A DNA stretch of 64,000 nucleotides from Pelomonas lactea. Lineage in GTDB: Bacteria > Pseudomonadota > Gammaproteobacteria > Burkholderiales > Burkholderiaceae_C. The stretch lies in contig NZ_JBIGHX010000009.1 in NCBI RefSeq assembly GCF_043555885.1, forward strand, positions 247,087 through 311,086. Reading direction: 5' to 3'. This document shows positions 35,380 to 44,641 of this stretch, in pieces. The translations under genes were made by a program, and so were the position numbers. The notes beneath the pieces were generated by a model. That model did not search any database and was not told the origin of the DNA. It saw only the letters and a program-made list of their open reading frames with translations. Numbering within the stretch: position 1 is the first letter of the stretch; the number at the start of each line of letters is the position of its first letter.

Positions 35380-35613
35380 TCAGCGGCGGCGTGGCCGCTC
35401 GATGACCTCGGCTTCCGCCATCGGCACGTAGACGCGATGACTGCCCTCCTCCAGCGCCTGTTCGACGAAGCGGCGCGGCAGCGGTTGGGTGACATCCGCG
35501 GGCAGCGGCGGCAGCTTGTCGAACTGCAGCAGGGGCTCGGCCACCCGCTCGACGGCGCGGCGCCGCACCGACAGCGCGTCCAGCAGGCGCAAGGGCGTAA
35601 GCAGTGTCTTCAT
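35380..35613 (-). CDS. Small hypothetical protein, 77 aa
   Basis: Charged soluble protein rich in Arg, Leu and Glu, with LQFDKLPPLPADVTQPLPRRFVEQALEEG and no signal or membrane segment. No family recognised. It is supported by a normal ATG start, by fitting exactly between neighbours (three bases from the dehydrogenase stop), and by reading against the plus strand with no better overlapping frame. It could be spurious. Confidence 0.55.
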   Translation of the reverse strand: MKTLLTPLRLLDALSVRRRAVERVAEPLLQFDKLPPLPADVTQPLPRRFVEQALEEGSHRVYVPMAEAEVIERPRRR

Positions 35614-35882
35614 GACGGTCAGCGTTGAAGGGGCTTAAGGCAACAGACGCCATTGATGCCGGCGCAGCGACAGGCTGGCGGCGCGCCGAGTTTGTCGCGC
35701 CCGCCGCGCGGCCGCAAGCGGACTTGCCCCTCGCCCCGGCGTGGTGCGCCCGCCCGCGCAGGCAGGCGGCCAGATGCCGGCCGGTCTGCTCGACCGCCTG
35801 GGCGGCGGCATGGGCCTGGGCGCGACGCGGGGCGGCACGCTCCACCTGCGCGACATGCGCCCGTGAAGATGGAGCGCGCCGC

Positions 35883-37382
35883 TCAGGTCTCGTTGAGCCA
35901 CAGCCGCTGGAACAGCGGGGAGCGGCACGACAGCCGGCCGTCGACATGCGCCAGGCCTTCACGCTCGATCAGCGTGGGGCTGCGGTCCTCGGCCAACAGC
36001 GACACGCCCAGGCCCAGCCGGTGCTGCGGCGCCCAGCGCAGCCCGATGGCCTCGGCCAGCGTGGGCAGCACGTCGACATGCGTGAACTCGCGGCGCTGGT
36101 CATCGCCGGGCAACCGGCGGCCGTCGGCGTCGTAGCGCGCCAGCGCATGGAAGACGGTGCGGCCACCGGCCGCAGGCTGCAGGTCGGCATCCAGCAGTGG
36201 CGCCGGGCTCAGGTGGTCGCCCATGATCCACACCACCTTGGGCCGGCCGTCGCGCTGCGCGACGAAGCGCTGCACCAGACTGGCCACGACGCGGTCGGTG
36301 CAGCGCAGCGAGCCTCGCATCAGCTCGACGGGCACGTCGTCCTCATCCTCGTCCGCAGGCCGCACGGAGCCGGCGTCGCAAGCCGGGTCACGCGCGCCGG
36401 CCGGGCCGTGCGTGTCCACCGTCAGCAACAGGCTTGCACGCGCCTCGCCGGGCGCGCGCGGCCGCTGCATGTCCGCCCAGGCCTGCTCGGCCAGGCCGCC
36501 GTCCAGCAGCCCCCAGCCGCGCGCGGGCACCGGCACACCCGCGGCCCGCCACTGCTCCGCGCCGAACCGCCGCGTGACGCCATGCTCCTGCAGGAAGCGC
36601 CCCTTGCCAGCGAACTTCAGCGAGGCGCCGCCGTAGAAGCTGACCTGCCAGCCCTGCCCGGCCAGCACGTCCGTCAGGCAGTGGCCGCCCGCGTAGAAGT
36701 GCGCGGCGTAGTCGTACGCGTGGCGGCTGATGACCCCCACCGGCTGCAGCGGCACGCCGCACAGCGCACTGAACAGCCCGCCCAGCGTCCAGCTGGCCCC
36801 GCTGAGGTTGTGCAGCCGGCCCAGCGTCTGCGCATCGTCCTGCAGGCGCGTCAGCTGCGGCAGCAGCGGGGCCCGACCGGCGCGCGGGTGCGTGTAGGCC
36901 TCATCCAGCGATTCGACGAAGACGACGAGCACGTCCGGCCTGACGGCCGGCGCCTGCCAGCCGACGTTGCCCGGGTCCACATAGTGCCGGGCGAGATAGT
37001 CACCGCCGTCGGCCTCGGGCCGGCAGGGATCGGCCACCGTGGCATGCACGGACAGTACGGCGCCGACCCCCAACGCCCCCAGCAGCGGCAGCCGGTGCAC
37101 TCGCCGCAGGCGGCCCAGCAGGAAGAGGCTCAGCGCCGTCAGCCCGAGCACGCCAGCCAGGCAGCGTGCCGCGCGCGCGTACAGGCGCGAATCCGCCTCG
37201 CCCAGGCCGCCGTGCTGCAGATGGAACAGCACCTGGTCGGGCGTCACCAGCCCGAAGTAGTGGCGCATGAACCAGCTCGTGCCGACAACGGCCCAGAGCG
37301 CGAAAACCAGCGTCACCAGCGCCGCGAGGCGCGGCGTTGTGAGACGGCTGAAAAAGTGGGCAAGCGGGCGGGAGGCAGGCAT
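35883..37382 (-). CDS. LTA-synthase-like / phosphoglycerol-transferase-type sulfatase-fold membrane protein
   Basis: A 499-aa inner-membrane protein. At least three hydrophobic helices (about 16-150) precede a periplasmic alkaline-phosphatase-fold domain. Metal-site clues are VFVESLDEAY, a candidate nucleophilic Thr in SGASWTLGGLF, and MGDHLSP. This pattern fits the LtaS/OpgB/EptA group, which moves phosphoglycerol, phosphoethanolamine or similar head groups onto glycans or lipid A. The Cys-rich pattern of EptA is absent, so OpgB- or LtaS-like is preferred. The 269 nt upstream on the other side (35614-35882) holds no convincing gene. Confidence 0.78.
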   Translation of the reverse strand: MPASRPLAHFFSRLTTPRLAALVTLVFALWAVVGTSWFMRHYFGLVTPDQVLFHLQHGGLGEADSRLYARAARCLAGVLGLTALSLFLLGRLRRVHRLPLLGALGVGAVLSVHATVADPCRPEADGGDYLARHYVDPGNVGWQAPAVRPDVLVVFVESLDEAYTHPRAGRAPLLPQLTRLQDDAQTLGRLHNLSGASWTLGGLFSALCGVPLQPVGVISRHAYDYAAHFYAGGHCLTDVLAGQGWQVSFYGGASLKFAGKGRFLQEHGVTRRFGAEQWRAAGVPVPARGWGLLDGGLAEQAWADMQRPRAPGEARASLLLTVDTHGPAGARDPACDAGSVRPADEDEDDVPVELMRGSLRCTDRVVASLVQRFVAQRDGRPKVVWIMGDHLSPAPLLDADLQPAAGGRTVFHALARYDADGRRLPGDDQRREFTHVDVLPTLAEAIGLRWAPQHRLGLGVSLLAEDRSPTLIEREGLAHVDGRLSCRSPLFQRLWLNET

Positions 37383-37476
37383 CGGCGGCGAGTCTGCCGA
37401 CGCCGCTTTGCCACACCGCCTTCAAAGTTTTTCTGAGTGTTGGCGGACTGCAAAGGACTGTGCAGCGCGCGCCCGC

Positions 37477-37968
37477 TCAACCCGCCTTGGCTGCCGGCGC
37501 GGCCACGCAGGCCTTGGCCACCGCCAGACCGCGCAGGAAGCCGCGCCGCACGCCACCGGCCGTGATGGCCGCGCTGACATGCCGGGCATAGCGCTCGGCA
37601 CCGCTGAGCTTGCGGATCCAGCCGCGGAACGGGATGACGCCCTCGGCCGTGCGCTGCAGCGCGCCGGTGGCGGCATCCTCGCCTCGCTCCAGCAGGCCAG
37701 GGCCGCCCTTGCCAGCGGGCGCATCGAGGTCGGGGCCCAGCACCTCATCGAGTGCCCGGATGTCGGCTGCCAGCGCCGGGCAGCTGGTGTCGGCCGGCGT
37801 CGCATACGGCGCGGCAGCGGCGGCCTTCAGCACGTCGGGGATGTCGGCGCGGACGACGTTCAAGTCACTCAGCGGCGTCGTCGCGGCATTGGCGACCTTG
37901 TCCTGGCTGGAGCTGGCGCAGGCGGTCAGGGCGAGGAGGGCAACAAGGGGCAGGAGGGTGTGGCGCAT
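37477..37968 (-). CDS. Putative lipoprotein, 163 aa
   Basis: N-terminal MRHTLLPLVALLALTACA is a lipoprotein signal with lipidated Cys17. The mature protein is Ala-rich with the motif LNVVRADIPDVLKAAAAAPYATP, a Cys pair (66 and 156), and a RGWIRKLSGAERYARHV segment. It resembles Burkholderiales lipoproteins of unknown role. ATG 37968 is chosen; a GTG six bases earlier would also work. It is nine bases from the korB stop, transcribed in the same direction. Confidence 0.65.
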   Translation of the reverse strand: MRHTLLPLVALLALTACASSSQDKVANAATTPLSDLNVVRADIPDVLKAAAAAPYATPADTSCPALAADIRALDEVLGPDLDAPAGKGGPGLLERGEDAATGALQRTAEGVIPFRGWIRKLSGAERYARHVSAAITAGGVRRGFLRGLAVAKACVAAPAAKAG

Positions 37969-37977
37969 GGGCACCGA

Positions 37978-39030
37978 TCATCTCAGCCCCGCGTTGATTT
38001 TTTCGAGCGCCTCGCTGCCGGGGCAAAGGTCTTCTTCACCCAGCGTGTTGAGCGGCGATGCGGTCGTGCGCTGCGCCGCATGCCAGTCCCGGGCCTGCGG
38101 GTCGAGGTACAGCAGGCCGGTCGCGATCTCCCCGGCCGCCGCGCGCAACTGCATCGCGCTCATCGCGCCGAGGCGGTCGGTGGGGTCGTAGCCGGGGGTC
38201 GTCCTGCGCAGCCGCAGCGTCGTGCCGTCGGCCTGCGGCACGTCGATGACATCGGGCGAGTCGGGCACCACCTGCTCGTCCGCCAGCGCGATGAAGTCGA
38301 TGCGGTTCAGCGCCTCGTTGTGGGCACGGACATGGTCGTAGCTGCGCGTGGAACCGGCGTGGTTGTTGAACGCCACGCAGGGGCTCACGACGTCGATGAA
38401 GGCCGCGCCGCCGTGCCGGATGGCCGCCTCGATGAGCGGCACCAGCTGGGCCTTGTCGCCCGAGAAGCTGCGCGCGACGAAGGTGGCGCCCAACTGCAGC
38501 GCCAGCGCGGCGAGGTCGATCGCGGCATCGTTGTTGGTGGCGCCCTTCTTGGCGACGGAGCCCTTGTCGGCCGTCGCGCTGAACTGCCCCTTGGTGAGCC
38601 CGTAGACGCCGTTGTTCTCGACAAGGTAGACCATGCGCACGCCGCGGCGCATCGCGTGCGCGAACTGGCCCAGGCCGATGGACGCCGAGTCGCCGTCGCC
38701 CGACACGCCGAGGTAGAGCAGCTCGCGGTTGGCGAGGTAGGCGCCCGTCAGCACGCTGGGCATGCGGCCGTGCACGGTGTTGAAGCCGTGGCTGGCGCCG
38801 AGGAAGTAGTCGGGCGTCTTGCTGGAGCAGCCGATGCCCGACAGCTTGGCCACGCGGTGCGGCTCGATGTCCAGCTGCCAGCAGGCCTGCACGATGGCAG
38901 CGGAGATGGCGTCGTGACCGCAGCCCGCGCACAGCGTTGACACCTTGCCTTCGTAGTCGCGCCGCGTGTAGCCGACGGCGTTCTTCGTCAGGCTGGGGTG
39001 GTGCAGCTTCGGTTTGGCCAGGTAGGTCAT
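37978..39030 (-). CDS. korB: 2-oxoacid:acceptor oxidoreductase subunit beta (KorB-like)
   Basis: A 350-aa TPP- and iron-sulfur-binding subunit. Cluster-ligand candidates are CAGCGH (34-39) and GIGCSSKTP; the TPP/Mg motif is SGDGDSASIG...VENNGVYGLTKGQ. With korA it oxidises a 2-oxoacid, probably 2-oxoglutarate, to the CoA ester with low-potential electron transfer. The gene overlaps korA by four bases. Confidence 0.9.
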   Translation of the reverse strand: MTYLAKPKLHHPSLTKNAVGYTRRDYEGKVSTLCAGCGHDAISAAIVQACWQLDIEPHRVAKLSGIGCSSKTPDYFLGASHGFNTVHGRMPSVLTGAYLANRELLYLGVSGDGDSASIGLGQFAHAMRRGVRMVYLVENNGVYGLTKGQFSATADKGSVAKKGATNNDAAIDLAALALQLGATFVARSFSGDKAQLVPLIEAAIRHGGAAFIDVVSPCVAFNNHAGSTRSYDHVRAHNEALNRIDFIALADEQVVPDSPDVIDVPQADGTTLRLRRTTPGYDPTDRLGAMSAMQLRAAAGEIATGLLYLDPQARDWHAAQRTTASPLNTLGEEDLCPGSEALEKINAGLR

Positions 39031-40862
39031 GCTGCGCTCCTCGGTGCCGTGGCCAGCGCGTGCACGTGGCGCGTGATCGCGTCGGTGATGAAGCGGGCCG
39101 TGATGGGCGTGCCGTCGAAGTGCAGCACCTTGATGAGCCGCGCCGGGGCCACCTCCAGCTCGTTGACGAGCAGGCGGCGCATCTGCGCGTCGCGGTTCTG
39201 CTCGACGACGAAGACGGCGTCGTGAGCAGCGATGAACTCGGCCACCACCGGCGCGAACGGATAGGCGCGCAGCCGCATCGCGTCGATGTGGATGCCGGCG
39301 CCGGACAGCGCCGCCAGCGCCTCGTCCATGGCCGGCGCGGTGGAGCCGAAGTACAGGACGCCCAGCCGCGTCTTCTGCGCCGCGGCGCGCACCAGCGGCT
39401 GCGGCACGATCAGCGCGGCGGTGGCGAACTTGGCGCGCAGGCGCTCGACGTTGCGCACGTAGTCGTCGCCGCGCTCGGAGTAGACGGCCTGTTCGTTCCT
39501 CGTCGTGCCACGCGTGAAGTAGGCACCCTTGCTGGCATGCGTGCCGGGCAGCGTGCGCCAGGGGATGCCGTCGCCATCGACGTCCCGGTAGCGGGCGAAG
39601 GGCGTGCCGGCATCGAGCTGCTCGGCCGTCATCACCTTGCCGCGGTCATAGCGGCGCGCGTCGTCCCAGGCCAGCGGCGCACACAGGCGCTGGTTCATGC
39701 CGATGTCCAGGTCGCTCATCAGGAACACGGGCGTCTGCAGCCGCTCGGCCAGGTCCAGCGCGTCGGCCGCGAACTCGAAGCATTCGCGCGGGTCTTCGGG
39801 CAGCAGCAGCACGTGCTGCGTGTCGCCATGCGACGCGTAGGCGCTGGCGAGCAGGTCCGCCTGCTGGGTTCGCGTGGGCATGCCGGTGCTGGGGCCGCCG
39901 CGCTGCACGTCGACGACGACGAAGGGGATCTCCGCAAAGTAGGCCAGGCCCAGGAACTCGGTCATCAGCGACACGCCCGGCCCCGACGTGCACGTGAAGG
40001 CGCGGGCGCCGTTCCAGCCCGCGCCCGTGATGATGCCGATGGACGCGATCTCGTCCTCGGCCTGCACGATGGCAACGCGCTTCTCGCCGGTGGCCGGGTC
40101 GGTGCGGAACTTGGCCGCGTATTTCTCAAAGGCCTCCGCGACGGACGACGACGGCGTGATGGGGTACCAGGCGCAGACGGTGGCACCGCCGTAGATGCAG
40201 CCCAGCGCCGTCGCCGCATTGCCCTCCAGAAAGATCTTGTCGCCCACCGCATCGGCACGTTGCACCTGCAGGCCGAACGGCTGCGCGGACAGGTGGTCGC
40301 GCGCAAACTCGCGGCCGGCGTGCAACGCGCGCACGTTGGAATCCAGCAGCCGCTCCTTGCCCTTGTACTGCTCGGCGAACAGGCCCTCAATGACCGCGGC
40401 CTCGATGCCCATCAACTCGCTGAGCGCCCCCAGCACGAGGATGTTCTTGAACAGCGTGCGCTCGCGCGGCACGTCGTAGGTTGCGTTGCAGATGGCCGTG
40501 GCGGGCATGCCGATCACGTGGATGTCGGGCCGGAAGGCGTCGGCGCTCATCGGCCTGGTCGAGTCGTAGAACAGGTAGCCGCCGGGCTGGATCTCGGCCA
40601 CGTCCTGAGCCCAGGTCTGCGGATTCATCGCCACCATCAGGTCCACGCCACCGCGCCGGCCCAGCCAGCCCGCCTCGCAGACGCGCACCTCGTACCAGGT
40701 CGGCAGGCCCTGGATGTTGCTCGGAAAGATGTTGCGCGGGCTGACCGGCACACCCATGCGCAGGATGGCCCGGGCGAACAGCTCGTTGGCCGATGCCGAG
40801 CCCGAGCCGTTGACGTTGGCGAACTTGACGACGAAGTCGTTGGTAGCTTCGATGCGGCTCAT
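39027..40862 (-). CDS. korA: 2-oxoacid:acceptor oxidoreductase subunit alpha (fused gamma-alpha, KorA-like)
   Basis: A 611-aa protein whose N-terminal part (about 1-200, VNGSGSASANELFARAILRMG) is the gamma domain and the rest the alpha domain (YPITPSSSVAEAFE, TSGPGVSLMTEFLGLA). Start at ATG 40862 is supported by GGGAGG five bases upstream, which comes from a repeat element. The korC-korA-korB order matches the 2-oxoglutarate:NADP oxidoreductase of Azoarcus/Thauera, as I recall it. Confidence 0.9.
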   Translation of the reverse strand: MSRIEATNDFVVKFANVNGSGSASANELFARAILRMGVPVSPRNIFPSNIQGLPTWYEVRVCEAGWLGRRGGVDLMVAMNPQTWAQDVAEIQPGGYLFYDSTRPMSADAFRPDIHVIGMPATAICNATYDVPRERTLFKNILVLGALSELMGIEAAVIEGLFAEQYKGKERLLDSNVRALHAGREFARDHLSAQPFGLQVQRADAVGDKIFLEGNAATALGCIYGGATVCAWYPITPSSSVAEAFEKYAAKFRTDPATGEKRVAIVQAEDEIASIGIITGAGWNGARAFTCTSGPGVSLMTEFLGLAYFAEIPFVVVDVQRGGPSTGMPTRTQQADLLASAYASHGDTQHVLLLPEDPRECFEFAADALDLAERLQTPVFLMSDLDIGMNQRLCAPLAWDDARRYDRGKVMTAEQLDAGTPFARYRDVDGDGIPWRTLPGTHASKGAYFTRGTTRNEQAVYSERGDDYVRNVERLRAKFATAALIVPQPLVRAAAQKTRLGVLYFGSTAPAMDEALAALSGAGIHIDAMRLRAYPFAPVVAEFIAAHDAVFVVEQNRDAQMRRLLVNELEVAPARLIKVLHFDGTPITARFITDAITRHVHALATAPRSAA

Positions 40863-40941
40863 GCGGCCTCCCGACGGGCCGCCCCCAGGGAGGCCGAACC
40901 CCTGCGGGGGGCAGCGCGCGAAGCGCGCGTGAGGGTTGTCG
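40863..40941 (-). repeat. Burkholderiales-type intergenic GC-rich repeat
   Basis: Between korC and korA on the minus sense: GCGCGCTTCGCGCGC hairpin, then a GCCCCCCGCAGGGG unit and CCTCCCTGGGGGCGGCC. I recognise this as a common intergenic sequence in Comamonadaceae-type genomes, though I cannot verify it here. It also supplies the ribosome site of korA. Only one copy is in the window. Confidence 0.5.
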
Positions 40942-42720
40942 TCATGCCACCTCCTTGCGCGTCGCATGGTCACGGCACGCGGCACCAGCCTTGGCAGTGA
41001 CGAGCATGAACTTCTGCATGTCCCACGCGCCGGTGGGGCAGCGCTCGGCGCACAGCCCGCAGTGCAGGCAGACGTCCTCGTCCTTGGCCATCACGCGGCC
41101 GGTCTTGAGCCCGCCCGCGACATAGACGTCCTGATCGGCGTTCAGCGCCGGCGCGTTCAGCCGCTCGCGCAGGCCGGGGCCGTCGTCGGTGAAGGTGATG
41201 CAGTCCATCGGGCAGATGTCCACGCAGGCATCGCACTCGATGCACAGCTTGGGCGCGAACACCGTCTGCACGTCGCAGTTCAGGCAGCGCTGCGCCTCCT
41301 TCAGCGCGGTGGCCGCGTCGAAGCCCAGTTCCACCTCGACCTTGATGCTGGCCAGCGCTTCTGCAGCCGCCGCCCAAGGCACCTTGCTGCGCAGGTCCAG
41401 CGAGATGGCGTTGTCGTAGCTCCACTCGTGGATGCCCATCTTCTGCGACACGAGGTTGACGTGCGGCGGCGGGCGCTGAGTGACCGGCTCACCGTGCAGC
41501 AGGCGGTCGATGCTGACGGCGGCCTCGTGGCCGTGCGCCACCGCCGTGATGATGTTCTTCGGCCCGAAGGCCGCGTCACCGCCGAAGAACACATGCGGCA
41601 GCGTGGACTGGAAGCTGGCCTTGTCCAGCACCGGCAGGCCGTCGTCGCCGAACACGATGCCGGCATCGCGCTCTATCCACGGAAACGCGTTCTCCTGGCC
41701 GACGGCGATCAGCACCTCGTCGCAGGGAATGACGACCTCCTCGCCGGTCTGCGCCTTCCTGAAGCGCATGCCGGTCAACCGGCCCTCCGCGTGCTCGAAG
41801 GCCAGCGGCACGTGGAAGTCGAGGATGGGAATGCCCTCGTGCTCGGCGTCCTCCTTCTCCCACGGGCTCGCCTTCATCTGTGCATAGCCGCTGCGCACGG
41901 CGACCGTCACGCTGCGGGCGCCCAGCCGCCGCGCCGAGCGGCAGCAGTCCATCGCCGTGTTGCCGCCGCCCAGCACGACGACGCGCGGCTGCACCGCCGT
42001 CACATGGCCAAAGGACACGCTGCTGAGCCAGGCGATGCCGATATGCACCTGCGCGCGCGTCGCGTCGCGCCCGGGCAGATTCAGGTCGCGACCGCGCGGC
42101 GCGCCACAGCCGACGAACACCGCGTCATATCCCTCGGCCAACAGCGCCTTCATCGAGTCCACGCGCTGGCCCGGTCGCCACGCCACGCCCAGCCCGAGGA
42201 TGTAGCCGCACTCCTCGTCGATGACGCGCTCCGGCAGCCGGAAGCGCGGAATCTGCGTGCGGATGAAGCCGCCCGGCTTGGCCTCACCGTCGAACACCGT
42301 GACGGCGTAGCCCGCCAGCGCGAGGTCGCGCGCCACCGCCAGAGACGCCGGCCCCGCGCCCACGCAGGCCACGCGCTTGCCGTTCCTGGCGGCGGGCTTG
42401 GGCAGCATCGCGCGGAACTCGTCCGTCTTGCTGTCCGCCGCCACGCGCTTCAGGCGGCAGATGGCGACGGGCTCCGGCTTGGCAGCCTGCTTCTCTTCCA
42501 CGCGCCCCCGCCGGCAGGCGGGTTCGCAGGGCCGGTCGCAGGTGCGCCCCAGCACGCCGGGAAACACGTTGCTGACCCAGTTGACCCAGTACGCCTCGTC
42601 ATGCCGCCCCTGGGCGATGAGCCGGATGTACTCCGGCACCGGCGTGTGGGCCGGGCAGGCCCACTGGCAATCGACGACCTTGTGAAAGGTCGCCGGGTTC
42701 GCGGTATCGGTCCACTGCAC
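40942..42720 (-). CDS. korC: NAD(P)H-dependent iron-sulfur/FAD oxidoreductase (KorC-like, GltD family)
   Basis: A 592-aa electron-transfer subunit. An N-terminal glutamate-synthase-small-subunit-type domain has Fe-S cysteines (CQWACPAH, CDRPCEPACRRG), then FAD (CVGAGPASLAVA) and NAD(P) (VVLGGGNTAMDCCRSA) dinucleotide folds, and a C-terminal ferredoxin-like part with two clusters (CIECDACVDICP and CLHCGLCAERCP). It links KorAB to NADP(H). GTG 42720 follows GGAGGAGACACC. Such a subunit is a known feature of 2-oxoglutarate:NADP oxidoreductases of anaerobic aromatic degraders; no aromatic pathway genes are nearby. Confidence 0.88.
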   Translation of the reverse strand: MQWTDTANPATFHKVVDCQWACPAHTPVPEYIRLIAQGRHDEAYWVNWVSNVFPGVLGRTCDRPCEPACRRGRVEEKQAAKPEPVAICRLKRVAADSKTDEFRAMLPKPAARNGKRVACVGAGPASLAVARDLALAGYAVTVFDGEAKPGGFIRTQIPRFRLPERVIDEECGYILGLGVAWRPGQRVDSMKALLAEGYDAVFVGCGAPRGRDLNLPGRDATRAQVHIGIAWLSSVSFGHVTAVQPRVVVLGGGNTAMDCCRSARRLGARSVTVAVRSGYAQMKASPWEKEDAEHEGIPILDFHVPLAFEHAEGRLTGMRFRKAQTGEEVVIPCDEVLIAVGQENAFPWIERDAGIVFGDDGLPVLDKASFQSTLPHVFFGGDAAFGPKNIITAVAHGHEAAVSIDRLLHGEPVTQRPPPHVNLVSQKMGIHEWSYDNAISLDLRSKVPWAAAAEALASIKVEVELGFDAATALKEAQRCLNCDVQTVFAPKLCIECDACVDICPMDCITFTDDGPGLRERLNAPALNADQDVYVAGGLKTGRVMAKDEDVCLHCGLCAERCPTGAWDMQKFMLVTAKAGAACRDHATRKEVA

Positions 42721-42817
42721 GGTGTCTCCTCCGTGGTGCGATCGGGCCAGTCTAGGACCGACGCCCACCCGGAGTCACTGTGGAAACCCTTTCAACCCGG
42801 CCGCGCCGGACGCCGCC

Positions 42818-43513
42818 TCAAGCCGCCGCGCGGCGCGGGCGGATGGCCATCAGGGCCACCGTCACCGCCCAGCAGATCCAGGCGGTCCACATCGTGTGGC
42901 TGGGGTAGTGGGCGCCGCGCAGCATCTGCCCGACGCCATAGACGACGCCCAGCGAGACGACACCCACCAGCCAGGCGCGGGCGGCGCGCGGATAGGCCCG
43001 CGCCAGCACCCAGCCGCCGCTCAGGAAAGCAAAGGCCGCGCTGGCATGGCCTGACGGGAAGCAATGCCCGCCGCCGCCGTCGCGCAGGCCGAATGCCCAG
43101 TGCGACACATAGTGGGCCGCACCGCCGAACTCGGCCAGATCCCAGGGGCAGCTCGTCAGGCTGACGCGCTTGATCAGCGACACCACCAGCAGACATGCCA
43201 CCGTGATGGCCGCCCACTGCACGCGCTCGCGCCGGCTCAACTGCGGCAGCAGGCGCCCCGGCAGCAGGTTGGCCAGCACGATGAAGGCCATGACCGCCCA
43301 CGAGAGCAGTCGCCCGCCTTGATGGATGAGGCTGGCCGTGAACCAGCTGTCGCGCAGCGCGAAACCGGCCGCACCGCCCACATGGCGCATGACCCACAGG
43401 TCCGCGCCGCTGGCATCCCAGGCCACCAGAACCGCCAGGCCAGCCAGCACCGCCCACACGGCCGCGGGCAGGGCGACGGCGCGCGCGGGGCGGGTGGTGA
43501 GGCTGGTCAGCAT
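42818..43513 (-). CDS. PAP2-family membrane phosphatase
   Basis: A 231-aa inner-membrane protein with about six helices. Active-site motifs: KRVSLTSCPWDL (C1), CFPSGHAS (C2, PSGH), and RGAHYPSHTMWTAW (C3 with catalytic His). The CPWDL form of C1 is typical of the lipid A or prenyl-diphosphate phosphatase-like subgroup. It probably removes a lipid-linked phosphate. ATG 43513 is chosen over the frame's upstream start at 43609, which would precede the divergent kdsD promoter. Confidence 0.85.
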   Translation of the reverse strand: MLTSLTTRPARAVALPAAVWAVLAGLAVLVAWDASGADLWVMRHVGGAAGFALRDSWFTASLIHQGGRLLSWAVMAFIVLANLLPGRLLPQLSRRERVQWAAITVACLLVVSLIKRVSLTSCPWDLAEFGGAAHYVSHWAFGLRDGGGGHCFPSGHASAAFAFLSGGWVLARAYPRAARAWLVGVVSLGVVYGVGQMLRGAHYPSHTMWTAWICWAVTVALMAIRPRRAAA

Positions 43514-43653
43514 GGGGGCGAATTGTCGAAAGCCCGCGGCCGGCTGGCTTGCAGCTGGCTGGCGGTCCACCTCGGTACAGACCCCAATGCGTGCCAGAAC
43601 CGCCAACAAGTCACGTCCGGCCCCCGTGTCGGCGCCTTGTCTACACTGGCCGC

Positions 43654-44640
43654 ATGAGTTCTCCCGTCTTTGCTGCCGAACGCGCCATCCGCGTCGGCCG
43701 CCAGGCGCTCGACGTCGAGGCGCGCGCGCTGACCGAGCTGGCGCCCCGCCTGGGCGAGGCCTTCGCCCGCGCCGTGCAAACCATCCTCGCCTGCCAGGGC
43801 CGCGTGGCGGTCATGGGCATGGGCAAGAGCGGGCACGTGGGCCGCAAGATCGCCGCCACGCTGGCCTCCACCGGTACGCCGGCGCTGTTCGTCCACCCCG
43901 CCGAAGCGGCGCATGGCGACCTGGGCATGGTCACCGGCGGCGACGTCGTGCTGGCGCTGTCCAACTCCGGCGAGAGCGACGAGCTCAACGCCATCCTGCC
44001 CGTGCTCAAGCGCCTGGGCATTCCCATCCTCGCGATGACCGGCCGCGCCGAATCCAGCCTGGCCTCGCATGCCAACATCGTGCTCGACAGCGCCGTGACC
44101 GAAGAGGCCTGCCCGCTGCAGCTGGCCCCCACGGCCAGCACCACCGCGCAGATGGCGCTGGGCGACGCGCTGGCCGTCGCGCTGCTGGACGCGCGCGGCT
44201 TCAAGGCCGAGGACTTCGCCCGCTCCCACCCCGGCGGCGCGCTGGGCCGCAAGCTGCTGACCCATGTGCGCGACCTGATGCGCCACGGCGACGCGCTGCC
44301 CCGCGTGGCGGCCGACACGCCGTTCACCGAGCTGATGCGCGAGATGAGCGCGAAGGCGCTGGGCATGGCGGTGATCGTCGACGCCGACGACCGCGTGCAG
44401 GGCATCTTCACCGACGGCGATCTGCGCCGCCTCGTCGAACAGGGCCGCGACCTGCGCGCGCTGACCGCCGCCGAGGTGGCCCACCCCAAGCCGCGCACCG
44501 TCGGCGCCGACGCGCTGGCCGTGGATGCCGCCGACCTGATGGAAGCCGCGCGCATCACCGTCGTGCTGGTGGTGGATGCCGACCGGCGCCTGCTCGGCGC
44601 CATCAGCATCAACGACCTGATGCGGGCCAAGGTGATCTGA
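43654..44640 (+). CDS. kdsD: Arabinose-5-phosphate isomerase
   Basis: A 328-aa SIS-domain isomerase with a CBS pair (about 205-328), matching KdsD. It makes D-arabinose-5-phosphate from ribulose-5-phosphate for KDO, the inner core sugar of lipopolysaccharide. Motifs: VMGMGKSGHVGRKIAATLASTG, NSGESDELN, HPGGALGRKLLTHV. ATG 43654 starts it and the next gene follows one base after the stop. Confidence 0.93.
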   Translation: MSSPVFAAERAIRVGRQALDVEARALTELAPRLGEAFARAVQTILACQGRVAVMGMGKSGHVGRKIAATLASTGTPALFVHPAEAAHGDLGMVTGGDVVLALSNSGESDELNAILPVLKRLGIPILAMTGRAESSLASHANIVLDSAVTEEACPLQLAPTASTTAQMALGDALAVALLDARGFKAEDFARSHPGGALGRKLLTHVRDLMRHGDALPRVAADTPFTELMREMSAKALGMAVIVDADDRVQGIFTDGDLRRLVEQGRDLRALTAAEVAHPKPRTVGADALAVDAADLMEAARITVVLVVDADRRLLGAISINDLMRAKVI

Positions 44641-44641
44641 G

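Noticed and set aside
35625..37436. A 603-codon plus-strand frame
   Set aside because: It is an Ala/Arg/Gln-rich shadow of the LTA-synthase-like gene on the minus strand and has no recognisable domain.
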